A model generated the notes under the pieces. The model searched no databases. It was not told where the DNA came from and was given only the letters and a program-made list of their open reading frames with translations. From the NCBI RefSeq assembly GCF_022846615.1, contig NZ_AP025637.1, positions 4,923,001 to 4,987,000 of the forward strand: a stretch of DNA of 64,000 nucleotides, in the 5' to 3' direction. Positions 1-7,127 of this stretch are shown here, piece by piece; position 1 is the stretch's first letter, and each line of letters starts with the position of its first letter. This stretch comes from Roseomonas fluvialis. Its GTDB lineage: Bacteria; Pseudomonadota; Alphaproteobacteria; Acetobacterales; Acetobacteraceae. The translations under genes and the position numbers were made by a program.

Positions 1-10
1 TGGCGTTCAT
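1..10 (-). CDS. Start of the next efflux-operon gene, cut by the window edge
   Basis: Only the start codon and two further codons (ATG AAC GCC) are visible, running leftward out of the window. The ATG overlaps the TGA of the adaptor gene by 4 bases (ATGA), so the two are almost certainly translationally coupled. In DevBCA-type exporters the gene after the adaptor encodes the ABC permease, which is the expected identity here. That is inference from order only, because no protein sequence is visible. Confidence 0.45.
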
Positions 11-1047
11 GGCCGGATCGCCACCTGGACCTGCATGTTGGACCGCCGCCGCAGCGCCGCCGCGCCGGCCTCGTCGAGCGTGAGGCGCACCTCGACCGTG
101 CGGCTGTCCACGGCCGCGACGGGATCGGTGTTGCCCTGCGTGGTGCGCCGCACCGTCCAGCCGATGCCGCGCAGGGTCGCGTTGAAGCGCTGCGCCTCGC
201 CCGGGACCACGACTTCGGCGGGCGCGCCGATGCGCAGCCGGGCAAGGTCGGTCTCGTAGACGTCGGCCACGATATCCATGCGGCTGAGGTCGCCGATCTC
301 GAGCAGCCCGTCGCTGCCCACCTGGTCGCCCGGCCGCGCGATGATGCGCAGGATGGTGCCGGCGAAGGGGGCCCGTACGCGCGAGAGTTCCGCATCCGCC
401 TGCGCCTTGGCCAAGGCCGCCTGCGCGGCGGCCATGCGGGCCTCGGCCAATGCGATGTCCTCGGGCCGCGAGGACAGCAGGCTGTCGAGATCCGCCTCGG
501 CCTGCGCGCGTTCGGCCGCGAGGCGCACCGCGGTGGCGCGTGCACGGTCGGCGGCCGCGACCGCGCCGGCGCCGGTCGGCAGCAGGCGTTCGGCGCGTTC
601 GGCCTCGCGCTCGGCGAGGTCGAGCTGCGCGGCCAGCGCCGCGATGCGCGCACGCTGCGCCGCGACCTCGGAGGGCCGGCCGGCGGCGCGGATCCGATCG
701 AGGCTGGCGCGATATTCCGCCACCGCCGCCAGGGCTTGCGCCACCGCCGCGTCCTTCTGCGTGGCATCGGCGAATTCGGCGAGCAACTGGCCCTCGGTCA
801 CCTCGTCGCCCTCGGCCACCAGCAGCCGGTCGAGCCGCGTCACCGCCATGCCGCCCGGCTGGTTGAGCCGCCGGATGCGCGAGGCGGGTTCGACGCGCCC
901 GAGAGCGCCGACGCCGATCGGCGCAGAGGGTGCGGCGGCGACAGGCGTCGCAGCACTCGGCCCCGGCGACTGGCTCAGCCAGACCCAGGCGCCACCCGCC
1001 GCAACCACGGCCAGCACGCCCGACAGGATGCGTGCGCGGCGCGTCAC
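7..1047 (-). CDS. HlyD/DevB-type periplasmic adaptor of an ABC efflux pump
   Basis: Membrane fusion protein of 346 residues that would link an inner-membrane ABC permease to an outer-membrane channel. Residues about 7-25 form a single N-terminal membrane anchor. A biotinyl-lipoyl-like segment follows (VTRLDRLLVAEGDEVTEG), then a long Ala/Glu/Arg-rich coiled-coil hairpin (about 95-215), the second lipoyl half (RVRAPFAGTILRI, then RPGDQV) and a beta-barrel region. The layout fits the DevB subgroup better than RND adaptors. The start is GTG, overlapping the TetR stop as GTGA, so adaptor and regulator share one transcript. The substrate is unknown. Family call is good, subgroup moderate. Confidence 0.85.
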   Translation of the reverse strand: MTRRARILSGVLAVVAAGGAWVWLSQSPGPSAATPVAAAPSAPIGVGALGRVEPASRIRRLNQPGGMAVTRLDRLLVAEGDEVTEGQLLAEFADATQKDAAVAQALAAVAEYRASLDRIRAAGRPSEVAAQRARIAALAAQLDLAEREAERAERLLPTGAGAVAAADRARATAVRLAAERAQAEADLDSLLSSRPEDIALAEARMAAAQAALAKAQADAELSRVRAPFAGTILRIIARPGDQVGSDGLLEIGDLSRMDIVADVYETDLARLRIGAPAEVVVPGEAQRFNATLRGIGWTVRRTTQGNTDPVAAVDSRTVEVRLTLDEAGAAALRRRSNMQVQVAIRP

Positions 1048-1616
1048 GGCTTCACCTCGAGAAGGGTTTCAAGGGTGGCGCGCAGCGCCGAGAGTTCGTC
1101 CTCGGTCGGCCGGTACAGCCCGAACATCTGCGCCATGAACATGCCGTCGCAGGCCGCAAGCACGGTCATCGCCTTGCCCGGCGGCACGCCATCGGCCATC
1201 AGCGCCGCCTTCATGCCTCCGTAGACCGCGCGCATCGGGTCGAGCAGCGCCGGGTCGTGGTGGAAGGCGGCGAGGAAAACGGCCGCAGCGCGGTCGTGGT
1301 GTTCGTCCCCCGGGGAGCAGTCCGCCTCGCCGAAGGCCCAGGACAGGAAGGCGCGGGCGACGCGCCCGGGGCCGTCCGGCTGGCGGGCGCAGTTCTTGTC
1401 GAACTCTGCGCGGATAAAGGCGGCGAGGCGCTCCAGCAGCCCGGTCAGCAACGCCTCCTTGGAGGCGAAGTGATAGAGCAGCCCGCCCTTGGAGACGCCG
1501 GCTTCGCGCGCCGCCGCCTCGAGCGTGAGGCCGGCCACGCCGCGGGCGAGGACGATCCGCTCGACCGCATCCAGGATTCGGGTGCGAGCGTCGGTGGCGG
1601 GCAGGGTCACGTTCAT
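1044..1616 (-). CDS. TetR/AcrR-family transcriptional repressor of the efflux operon
   Basis: 190-residue regulator. The N-terminal helix-turn-helix (about 10-55) shows the usual TetR pattern: RILDAVERIV, then LTLEAAAREAGVSKGGLLYHF, then SKEALL. The C-terminal all-helical ligand domain is not diagnostic. ATG at 1616 (MNVTLPATDA) is preferred; an in-frame TTG twelve bases upstream has no better ribosome site. The start sits about 14 bases from a perfect doubled palindrome (1630-1670), its likely autoregulatory operator. It is first in an operon with the adaptor (GTGA overlap), so an inducer would derepress both. Family call is secure; the ligand is unknown. Confidence 0.9.
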   Translation of the reverse strand: MNVTLPATDARTRILDAVERIVLARGVAGLTLEAAAREAGVSKGGLLYHFASKEALLTGLLERLAAFIRAEFDKNCARQPDGPGRVARAFLSWAFGEADCSPGDEHHDRAAAVFLAAFHHDPALLDPMRAVYGGMKAALMADGVPPGKAMTVLAACDGMFMAQMFGLYRPTEDELSALRATLETLLEVKP

Positions 1617-1629
1617 GGCGCATCGCAAC

Positions 1630-1670
1630 TATACCGTCTGGACGGTTTTGTCAACCGTCCAGACGGTATA
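1630..1670. promoter_or_regulatory. Doubled TetR operator: 18-bp perfect inverted repeat with 5-bp spacer
   Basis: The left arm TATACCGTCTGGACGGTT (1630-1647) is exactly inverted at 1653-1670, separated by TTGTC. Each arm itself contains a 14-bp palindrome, ACCGTC-YR-GACGGT (1633-1646 and 1654-1667). The centres are 21 bp apart, about two helical turns, suiting two repressor dimers on one DNA face. It lies directly upstream of the TetR start, so it probably overlaps the promoter and controls the operon. Binding is inferred. Confidence 0.85.
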
Positions 1671-1806
1671 CCTTATCGTGCGGCGCTTCGGCGGGCGGGC
1701 CTGCATGATCGGGGGGTGCCGGCGCGGGCAGGCCTGCTATCCTCGCTGCAACGATCCCGCCCAAGCGGGGCCATTCGGCATGGCGGGACTTGGGAAGGAA
1801 ACATCG

Positions 1807-2781
1807 ATGTTCCAGCATACCCTGCGCCGCAGCCTGCTAATGGCCGCGCCTGCCGTGCTCGCCGCCGGCGCCGCGCGCGCCCAGGCCTGGCCATCCCGCC
1901 CGGTTCGCATCGTGGTGGGCTTCGCCGCCGGGGGCGCCAACGACATCATGGCCAGGCTCCTGGCGTCCAAGTTGGCGGAACGCCTGCCCGGCAGCAGCTT
2001 CATCGTCGAAAACCGCCCCGGTGCCAGCACGCAGGTGGCCGCCGACCTGGTCGCGCGCGCCGCGCCGGACGGGACGACCTTCATGTACACCTCGCCGTCC
2101 ACCTTGATCGCGCTGGCGGTGAACCGGAGCGCGACGATCGACCCGGTGCAGGCCTTCGCGCCGGTCTTCCTGGCGCAGAATTCTCCCCTCGCGCTGGTCT
2201 GCCGGCCCGACTTCCCGGCCCGCACGGTGGCGGAATTCATCGCCCTGGCGCGCGAAAGGCAGGGGCGCCTGACCGTCTCGACCCCGGGCGCCGCCGCCAT
2301 CAACCACCTGGCGCTTGTGCTGCTGATGAAGCAGGCGGGGTTCGAGACGACGCACGTGCCCTATGCCGGGAACCAGCCCTCGATCACCGCGCTGATGCGC
2401 GGGGACGTGGACGTGGCGCATGATGGCCTGTTCGCCCCGCGCGCGCAGATCGAGGCCGGGACGCTGCGGGCCATCGCGGTCACCAGCGCCGAACGCGCGC
2501 CGGCCTATCCGAACGTCCCCACCTTCGCCGAGACCGTGCCCGGCCACGTGGTCGGCTTCTGGGGCGGCATGCTGGCACCGCGCGGCACGCCGGAACCGAT
2601 CCTTGACCGGATGAACGCAGAACTCGACGCCATCCTGAAGCTGCCTGACGTGATCGAGCGCACCCGCAGCTTCGGCGCCGAACCGGCGGGCGGGCCGCGC
2701 CAGGCCTTCGCGCGGGTCTTCGCCGAGGACTGGGCCCGCTGGGGCCAGGTGGTGCGGGAAAACAACATCCGCGCCGAGTGA
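1807..2781 (+). CDS. Bug/TctC-family tripartite tricarboxylate transporter receptor
   Basis: 324-residue periplasmic solute-binding protein. A Sec signal peptide (RRSLLMAAPAVLAAGAARAQA) ends near residue 26, and the mature protein begins WPSRPVRIVVGFAAGG, the classic Bug/TctC opening. Family landmarks GGANDIMAR and ENRPGA are present. Start ATG 1807 has GGAAGGAA upstream (1793-1800). No TctA or TctB membrane genes lie nearby, so it is an orphan receptor, as is common in Acetobacteraceae and Burkholderiales. It would either share a remote TctAB or act as a sensor. The substrate is probably a carboxylate, but this cannot be told from sequence. Confidence 0.9.
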   Translation: MFQHTLRRSLLMAAPAVLAAGAARAQAWPSRPVRIVVGFAAGGANDIMARLLASKLAERLPGSSFIVENRPGASTQVAADLVARAAPDGTTFMYTSPSTLIALAVNRSATIDPVQAFAPVFLAQNSPLALVCRPDFPARTVAEFIALARERQGRLTVSTPGAAAINHLALVLLMKQAGFETTHVPYAGNQPSITALMRGDVDVAHDGLFAPRAQIEAGTLRAIAVTSAERAPAYPNVPTFAETVPGHVVGFWGGMLAPRGTPEPILDRMNAELDAILKLPDVIERTRSFGAEPAGGPRQAFARVFAEDWARWGQVVRENNIRAE

Positions 2782-2789
2782 GCGCGGGC

Positions 2790-3000
2790 GGGGGAGGCGC
2801 TGCCTCCCCCGGACCCCCACCGCCAAAGGCCTAAGGGCCTCTGGACACCAATACTGATCGGGGCGGTTGCGGAGGGGCATCGTCGGTGCGCCTTGCGCGA
2901 CGTGCGCTCCATGCCCCTCCCAACCACCCCGATTAAGTCAGGGGATCCAAGGGCCTTAAGCCCTTGGTGGGTGGGGTCCGGGGAGGGCAAAGCCCTCCCC
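2790..3000. repeat. Nested palindromic intergenic array (two inverted REP-like units around a third inverted repeat)
   Basis: Left unit: hairpin GGGGGAGGC-GCT-GCCTCCCCC (2790-2810), linker GGACCCCCA, then hairpin 2823-2844 (CCAAAGGCC...GGCCTCTGG). Right unit, inverted: hairpin CCAAGGG...CCCTTGG (2947-2967), linker TGGGGTCC, then hairpin GGGGAGGGC-AAA-GCCCTCCCC (2980-3000). Between them, arms at 2857-2880 (ATCGGGGCGGTTGCGGAGGG then GCAT) and 2911-2933 are near-perfect inverse copies with one mismatch and one gap. The whole stretch between the Bug gene and murJ is therefore a three-level inverted structure, resembling a BIME of paired REP sequences. A third unit of the same plan lies at 57110-57157. 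Confidence 0.85.
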
Positions 3001-3049
3001 GCCGCGCCTTGCATCCGCCACGCAGGCAGCGCATCCCGTTGCCCATGAC

Positions 3050-4624
3050 ATGCTGTCGTCGCCGCTGATGTTGCGTTCCGTCATGACCGTCGGCGCCTGG
3101 ACCATGGTGTCCCGGGTGCTCGGCTTCGCGCGCGACATGCTGATCGCCTCGCGCCTGGGCGCCGGGCCGGTGGCGGATGCCTTCTTCGTTGCGCTGAAGC
3201 TGCCCAACCTGTTCCGCCGCCTGTTCGGCGAGGGCGCGTTCAACGCCGCCTTCGTGCCCGCCTTCGCCGGCACGCTCGCCACCCAGGGCCGCGCCAATGC
3301 CCAGGCCCTCGCCGAACGCATGGGCACGCTGATGACGCTGTGGCTCGGCCTGCTGGTGGTGCTGGGCATGGTGTTCATGCCGCAGGTGATGCAGGTGCTG
3401 GCCCCCGGCTTCACCGACAACCCGGCGAAATTCGCCCTGGCCGTCGAACTGACGCGCATCACCTTCCCCTACCTGTTGTTCATCTGCCTGACGGCGCTGG
3501 TGGCGGGTGTGCTCAACGGGCTCGACCGCTTCGCCGCCGCCGCGGCCGCGCCGGTGTTCTTCAATCTGATCTCGATGGCGACGCTGCTGTTCCTGACACC
3601 CTATGTCGCGACACCAGGGCATGCGTTGGCCTGGGGCGTCACGGCCTCGGGCGTCGTGCAGCTGGCGCTGGTGATGTGGGCCACGGCGCAGGCCGGCATG
3701 GCGCTGAACCTGCTGCGCCCGCCGGCGGTGACCACCGAGGTGCGCCAGGTGCTCAAGCGCATGGTACCGGGCATCATCGGCGCGGGCGTGGTGCAGCTGA
3801 ACCTGGCGGTGGACATCATCATCGCATCGCTGCTGCCCTCCGGTGCGATATCCTTCCTCTACTACGCGGACCGCGTGGCGCAGCTGCCGCTTGGCGTGAT
3901 CGGGGTGGCGGTGGGCACGGCGCTGCTGCCCTTGCTGTCGCGGCAGTTGCGCAGCGGGCAGGCGCTGTCGGCGCACCGGTCGATGAACCGGGCGGTCGAG
4001 CTCGCGCTGCTGCTGACGGTGCCGGCGGCGGTTGGGCTTGCGGTCGCGTCGGGTCCGATCATCGCGGCACTGTTCCAGCGCGGCGCCTTCGGGGCGGTGG
4101 AAGCCGCGGCGAGTTCGGCGGCGCTGGTTGCCTATGCGGTGGGGCTGCCGGCCTTCGTGCTCGTGAAGGTCTTCGCGCCCGCCTTCTTCGCGCGCGGGGA
4201 CACCGCGACGCCGGTGAAGGTCGGGCTGGGCGCGGTGGCGCTGAACCTCGGCTTCAACCTGATGCTGATGGGGCCGCTGCAGCATGTCGGCGTGGCACTG
4301 TCCACCGCGCTCGCAGCCTGGGTGAATGCTCTGCTGCTGGGCTGGCTGCTGATGCGCCGGCGCGACTGGGTGGTGGACCGGCGGTCGCGGCGGACGGTGC
4401 CGCGGATCCTGGTAGCGGCGGCAATCATGGGGATGGCGGTGGCCGCGCTAGGCTGGCTGCTGCCGGCGGGCGCGGGGTCGGTGGAACGCGCCCTGGTCGC
4501 GGCCGCGTTGATCACGGCCGGCGGCACGGTTTTCCTTGGCGCCGGCGTCGCGCTGCGCGCCTTCGACCCGCGGGAAGTGCTGCGCATGCTGCGCCGGCGG
4601 CGTGTACCCCAGGCGGCACGCTGA
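3050..4624 (+). CDS. murJ: Lipid II flippase MurJ (MviN)
   Basis: 524-residue polytopic inner-membrane protein of the MOP superfamily that flips the peptidoglycan precursor lipid II to the periplasm. The N-terminus carries the family signature SRVLGFARDMLIASRLGAG followed by ADAFFVALKLPNLFRRLFGEGAF. About 14 hydrophobic helices follow, the usual number for MurJ, and the length is typical. Later landmarks are YADRVAQLPLGVIGVAVGTALLP (two stretches) and FFARGDTATPV. ATG 3050 is the first start; ATG 3068 (MLRSVMTVGA) is also possible. It is preceded by the palindromic array and stands alone, with no partner gene. Confidence 0.95.
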   Translation: MLSSPLMLRSVMTVGAWTMVSRVLGFARDMLIASRLGAGPVADAFFVALKLPNLFRRLFGEGAFNAAFVPAFAGTLATQGRANAQALAERMGTLMTLWLGLLVVLGMVFMPQVMQVLAPGFTDNPAKFALAVELTRITFPYLLFICLTALVAGVLNGLDRFAAAAAAPVFFNLISMATLLFLTPYVATPGHALAWGVTASGVVQLALVMWATAQAGMALNLLRPPAVTTEVRQVLKRMVPGIIGAGVVQLNLAVDIIIASLLPSGAISFLYYADRVAQLPLGVIGVAVGTALLPLLSRQLRSGQALSAHRSMNRAVELALLLTVPAAVGLAVASGPIIAALFQRGAFGAVEAAASSAALVAYAVGLPAFVLVKVFAPAFFARGDTATPVKVGLGAVALNLGFNLMLMGPLQHVGVALSTALAAWVNALLLGWLLMRRRDWVVDRRSRRTVPRILVAAAIMGMAVAALGWLLPAGAGSVERALVAAALITAGGTVFLGAGVALRAFDPREVLRMLRRRRVPQAAR

Positions 4625-5059
4625 CGCGGTTTCGGGCCGCAGCACCGGCAGAACGCTATGTGGCGAAGCCGTGCGCTGCGAGCGTCTTGAGGCGGATCGG
4701 GCAACGCACGCGTCCGGTCTATGCGATCGGTCGCGCACGGGTTGCTGCTGGCCGACGGCGCGGTGACCGATAGCGACTTCGACGACGGCAACCGCAAGCA
4801 CTTCGACAATTATGCCATCACCACGCTGTTCAAGAATGTCGGGAGCGAACGCGGCAACGGCCGATACGCCGGGGCTGCCTGTCGCCCGGTGTTGACCCAC
4901 GGCCCGCTGCGCGACTGCGTCCGGGAGCGCCTCGCGGCGCGCGCCGCATCGCCCGCCCTGCGGTCCGCCTGACGCAGCAGTCGCGGTCGGGCGCTGTCGC
5001 CGCGCTTGCTGCACCGCACAACGACGCGCCATGATGGCCCCTACACCAGGAGGCGAGGC
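4625..5059. other. 435-base gap with at most one doubtful reading frame
   Basis: Between murJ and the DUF4170 gene. It holds the uncertain frame 4721-4972 and the ribosome site of the next gene (AGGAGG, 5048-5053). I see no tRNA, clear terminator or repeat here. Confidence 0.5.
4721..4972 (+). CDS. Doubtful hypothetical protein or gene remnant
   Basis: 83-residue open frame with GC-ending codons through most of its length, as real genes here have. The N-terminal half (LLLADGAVTDSDFDDGNRKH, then FDNYAITTLFKNVG) reads like ordinary protein; the second half is Arg/Ala-rich and less convincing. There is no good ribosome site before the ATG and no recognised family. It could be the residue of an older gene, or noncoding. 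The opposite strand frame 4810-5019 looks worse. I would not rely on it. Confidence 0.25.
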   Translation: MRSVAHGLLLADGAVTDSDFDDGNRKHFDNYAITTLFKNVGSERGNGRYAGAACRPVLTHGPLRDCVRERLAARAASPALRSA

Positions 5060-5278
5060 ATGGCGGAACGGAAGTTGTGGTTCGTCTGGGGCGGCATCTT
5101 CGTCGATTCGAACTGGCAGGACCTCGAACCCGGCAGCGAGGAATGCTTCGGCCCCTTCCACGATGCCGCCACCGCCGAACGCATCTGGCGCGACGAGATG
5201 CGCCGCCGCGTCGACACCGCGCAGCACAGGCTGTTCGTCATCGAGGTCCCGCGCCCCGGGGGCGAAAGCGCCGCTTGA
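5060..5278 (+). CDS. Small DUF4170-like cytosolic protein
   Basis: 72 residues, starting at ATG 5060 behind a strong AGGAGG at 5048-5053. The sequence opens with LWFVWGGIFVDSNWQDL, continues with a GPF motif, then a helix AATAERIWRDEMRRRVDTAQ, and ends in a short strand (HRLFVIEV). That pattern of a W/GG strand, a G-P-F turn, one helix and a final strand matches what I know of DUF4170, small alphaproteobacterial proteins of unknown role. No signal peptide or membrane segment. The family call is from pattern memory, moderately sure; coding status is firm. Confidence 0.7.
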   Translation: MAERKLWFVWGGIFVDSNWQDLEPGSEECFGPFHDAATAERIWRDEMRRRVDTAQHRLFVIEVPRPGGESAA

Positions 5279-5355
5279 GGCACGCCCGCCGCGCAACCAA
5301 CGCACCGGGCGCGCGTTGAGGTCGGCATCGCCGCCCTTCAACGGAGGAAAACCCG

Positions 5356-5433
5356 ATGCGCTCGATCCTGCTGTACTTCCTTGGCGTGCCCGTCGTCGTG
5401 ATCGTCCTGCTCAACGTCTTCAACGTGATCTGA
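5356..5433 (+). CDS. 25-residue single-pass membrane peptide
   Basis: Tiny frame encoding MRSILLYFLGVPVVVIVLLN followed by VFNVI, almost entirely one hydrophobic helix. It begins 6 bases after ACGGAGGAAA (5341-5350), a very good ribosome site. It sits 24 bases ahead of the glycine-zipper lipoprotein gene, so they probably share a transcript. Short membrane peptides of this look are common in alphaproteobacteria but mostly unnamed. It lies below usual gene-caller length cutoffs. Function unknown. Confidence 0.65.
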   Translation: MRSILLYFLGVPVVVIVLLNVFNVI

Positions 5434-5457
5434 AGACAACAGGAACGGAGGCTGACG

Positions 5458-5673
5458 ATGATCCGCATGATTCCCGCAACCCTCGCTCTCGCCGCCGGCC
5501 TGGCCCTCGGCGCCTGCGGCAACAGCCCGGGCCAGCGCGCCGTCACCGGCGGCCTGCTGGGCGCGGGCACCGGTGCCGCGATCGGCTCCTTCTCGGGCAA
5601 TGCCGGCACCGGCGCGCTGATCGGCGGCGCGGTGGGTGCCGTGGGCGGCGCAGCGACCGCGCCGGGCTACTGA
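5458..5673 (+). CDS. Glycine-zipper outer-membrane lipoprotein, small
   Basis: 71 residues. The N-terminal signal with lipobox LALGAC puts the lipidated Cys at residue 20. The mature part is nearly all a glycine-zipper segment (GGLLGAGTGAAIGSF, then NAGTGALIGGAVGAVGGAA), resembling the SlyB/YMGG-type zipper that inserts in or lines the membrane. Ribosome site GGAACGGAGG precedes ATG 5458. A strong terminator follows at 5696-5731. Such proteins are often envelope-stress linked. The family resemblance is clear; the specific role is not. Confidence 0.85.
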   Translation: MIRMIPATLALAAGLALGACGNSPGQRAVTGGLLGAGTGAAIGSFSGNAGTGALIGGAVGAVGGAATAPGY

Positions 5674-5695
5674 CGCAAAGCTTCTTGCCGATGGC

Positions 5696-5731
5696 AAAGG
5701 GGCGGCGGCCAATCGGCCACCGCCCCTTTTT
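5696..5731. terminator. Bidirectional intrinsic terminator
   Basis: Stem AAAGGGGCGGCGGCC (5696-5710), loop AATC, matching arm 5715-5729 ending in CCCCTTTTTC. It has one A/C mismatch, a T run on the + strand and an A run giving U on the - strand. It separates the convergent lipoprotein gene and the holin-like gene. Confidence 0.85.
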
Positions 5732-5755
5732 CATGCCTAGCGAACGCCGCGCCGG

Positions 5756-6181
5756 TCAGCGCCGGCGCAGCCAGGTCGCGATCGCCTCGCCCGCGATGGC
5801 GCCAAGCACCGGCGCGGGCGCCGATCCCAGCGCCAGCGCCGCCGCATCGCGCATCGGGTTGCGGGCGGCAGCAGCGGCCAGCATGGTGCGGCGCAGCGCC
5901 AGTGCTTCCTCGGCCACCGGGTCGCGCCGACGCCGGCTCGCCAGCGCCAGGATGCCAGCCAGCGCGACATCCCCCAGCGCCACGATACCGGCTGCACCGG
6001 CCAAGCCGTAGCGCGGTTCCAGCCACGCGAGCGCCGCGACATGCGCGAAGCCGATGCCCACCACGCCGAACAACGCCGCGCCGGCCATCCAGCCGGCGCG
6101 GCGCGTCACGCTGCCCATGTTGCGTCGCAGGCGCAGGCCTTCCGCCTGCGCCGCGACGCCCAGAAGGCCGAGTAGCCGCAC
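5756..6181 (-). CDS. Holin-like / YqjE-type small membrane protein
   Basis: 141 residues with two hydrophobic stretches (about 32-52 and 62-80) and an Arg-rich junction SRRRRD. It is the last gene of a Dps-DUF883-this trio on the minus strand, 3 bases after the DUF883 stop. DUF883 (ElaB/YqjD) proteins are usually followed by a YqjE/phage-holin-superfamily membrane protein, which is why I call it so; the sequence itself is weakly diagnostic. The role is probably membrane association in stationary phase or stress. Family moderate, membrane nature firm. Confidence 0.65.
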   Translation of the reverse strand: MRLLGLLGVAAQAEGLRLRRNMGSVTRRAGWMAGAALFGVVGIGFAHVAALAWLEPRYGLAGAAGIVALGDVALAGILALASRRRRDPVAEEALALRRTMLAAAAARNPMRDAAALALGSAPAPVLGAIAGEAIATWLRRR

Positions 6182-6184
6182 GGG

Positions 6185-6490
6185 TCAGCGCCGCAGCAGC
6201 AGGCCGATGGCGATGCCCGCCAGGGCGGCGGCGCCGACCGCGGCGATCGGCTGGTCTCGCACGGTGGCAGCGAAGTTGCCGGTCTGGCGTCGCACCGCAT
6301 CCATCGCATCATGCGCGGCGTCCTCGGCACGGCCAGCGGCATCGGCCAGCGCGGGCGTCACGCGGTCGCGCATCAGCGCCTCGACCTTCTCGCGCAGCAC
6401 CGCGAGCTCCGCGCTCGCGGCATCCTTCGCATCCTGCGCCATGCCGGCGGCGGTCTCGCCAATGCCCTGGGTCCGGTTCGCGTTGTTCAT
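6185..6490 (-). CDS. DUF883 / ElaB-YqjD family membrane-anchored protein
   Basis: 101 residues from ATG 6490, chosen because AAGGAG stands 7 bases ahead; a longer frame starting MTTHSETKEM lacks this. Most of it is an amphipathic Ala-rich helix (about 15-75), followed by a C-terminal hydrophobic anchor (PIAAVGAAALAGIAIGLLLR) ending in two Arg, exactly the ElaB/YqjD plan. Known members are stationary-phase or stress-induced and tether ribosomes or other partners to the membrane. It lies between dps and the holin-like gene on the same strand. Confidence 0.85.
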   Translation of the reverse strand: MNNANRTQGIGETAAGMAQDAKDAASAELAVLREKVEALMRDRVTPALADAAGRAEDAAHDAMDAVRRQTGNFAATVRDQPIAAVGAAALAGIAIGLLLRR

Positions 6491-6519
6491 GGTCATCTCC
6501 TTCGTTTCGGAATGGGTGG

Positions 6520-6999
6520 TCACGCCAGGTGGCTGCGCAGCATCCAGGCGGCCTTGTCATGGGCCGCGATGCGCGCGACCAGCAGGTCGTGGGTCGCAAG
6601 GTCGTGCTCGATGTCGTGCGCCAGGCGTGCCGCGGCGGCGGCGAGCGCGGCGTGGTCCTCGCCCAGCATGCGCGCCATGGTGGCGGCGTCGGGAATGGCG
6701 TCCGGCTCGCTCAGGGTCGACAGCGCGAGCATGCCCTGGATCGTCATCGGTGCGGGGCTGCCCAGTGCGCGGATGCGCTCCGCCAGTACGTCCACCGCGG
6801 CGAACAACTCGGTGTACTGGGCCTCGAACAGGGTGTGCAGGCCCTGGAAGTTGGGTCCCTTCACATTCCAATGGCAGGCCTGGGTCTTGCCCATCAGCAG
6901 ATAGGTGTCGGCCAGGAAGGCGGTCAGGCCGTCCGCCGCACCGGCGTTGGAATCCGACCGCGTGGCGGATGGCGCAGGGGGGTGTCTCGTGGTGCTCAT
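6520..6999 (-). CDS. dps: Dps family ferritin-like DNA-binding protein
   Basis: 159 residues starting at MSTTRHPPAP. It forms dodecameric iron-storing shells that protect DNA by consuming Fe(II) and peroxide. Dinuclear-site residues lie in HWNVKGPNFQGLHTLFEAQY (first His, then LH..FE..Y), typical of Dps. The N-terminal tail has few basic residues, so DNA binding may be weak. It is first of a minus-strand trio with DUF883 and a holin-like protein. The divergent neighbour across 128 bases is the AI-2E family permease. Probably under the general stress regulon encoded 5 kb away, though I found no clear EcfG promoter. Confidence 0.93.
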   Translation of the reverse strand: MSTTRHPPAPSATRSDSNAGAADGLTAFLADTYLLMGKTQACHWNVKGPNFQGLHTLFEAQYTELFAAVDVLAERIRALGSPAPMTIQGMLALSTLSEPDAIPDAATMARMLGEDHAALAAAAARLAHDIEHDLATHDLLVARIAAHDKAAWMLRSHLA

Positions 7000-7127
7000 G
7001 GCGGGCAAACGCGGCCGGGGCGGGAAGGTTTCGCATGCCGCGCACGGCGCAAGCGATTCCCCTGCCCCGCAGACGCAACCGAAACGCCTCCGTTGCGTTG
7101 CGGTGATGCCAAACTGGGGGATACCGC

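Noticed and set aside
939..2423. Long + strand frame across the adaptor and TetR genes
   Set aside because: Antisense to two well-recognised genes and reads as Arg/His/Gln-rich nonsense; GC-rich DNA gives many such frames.
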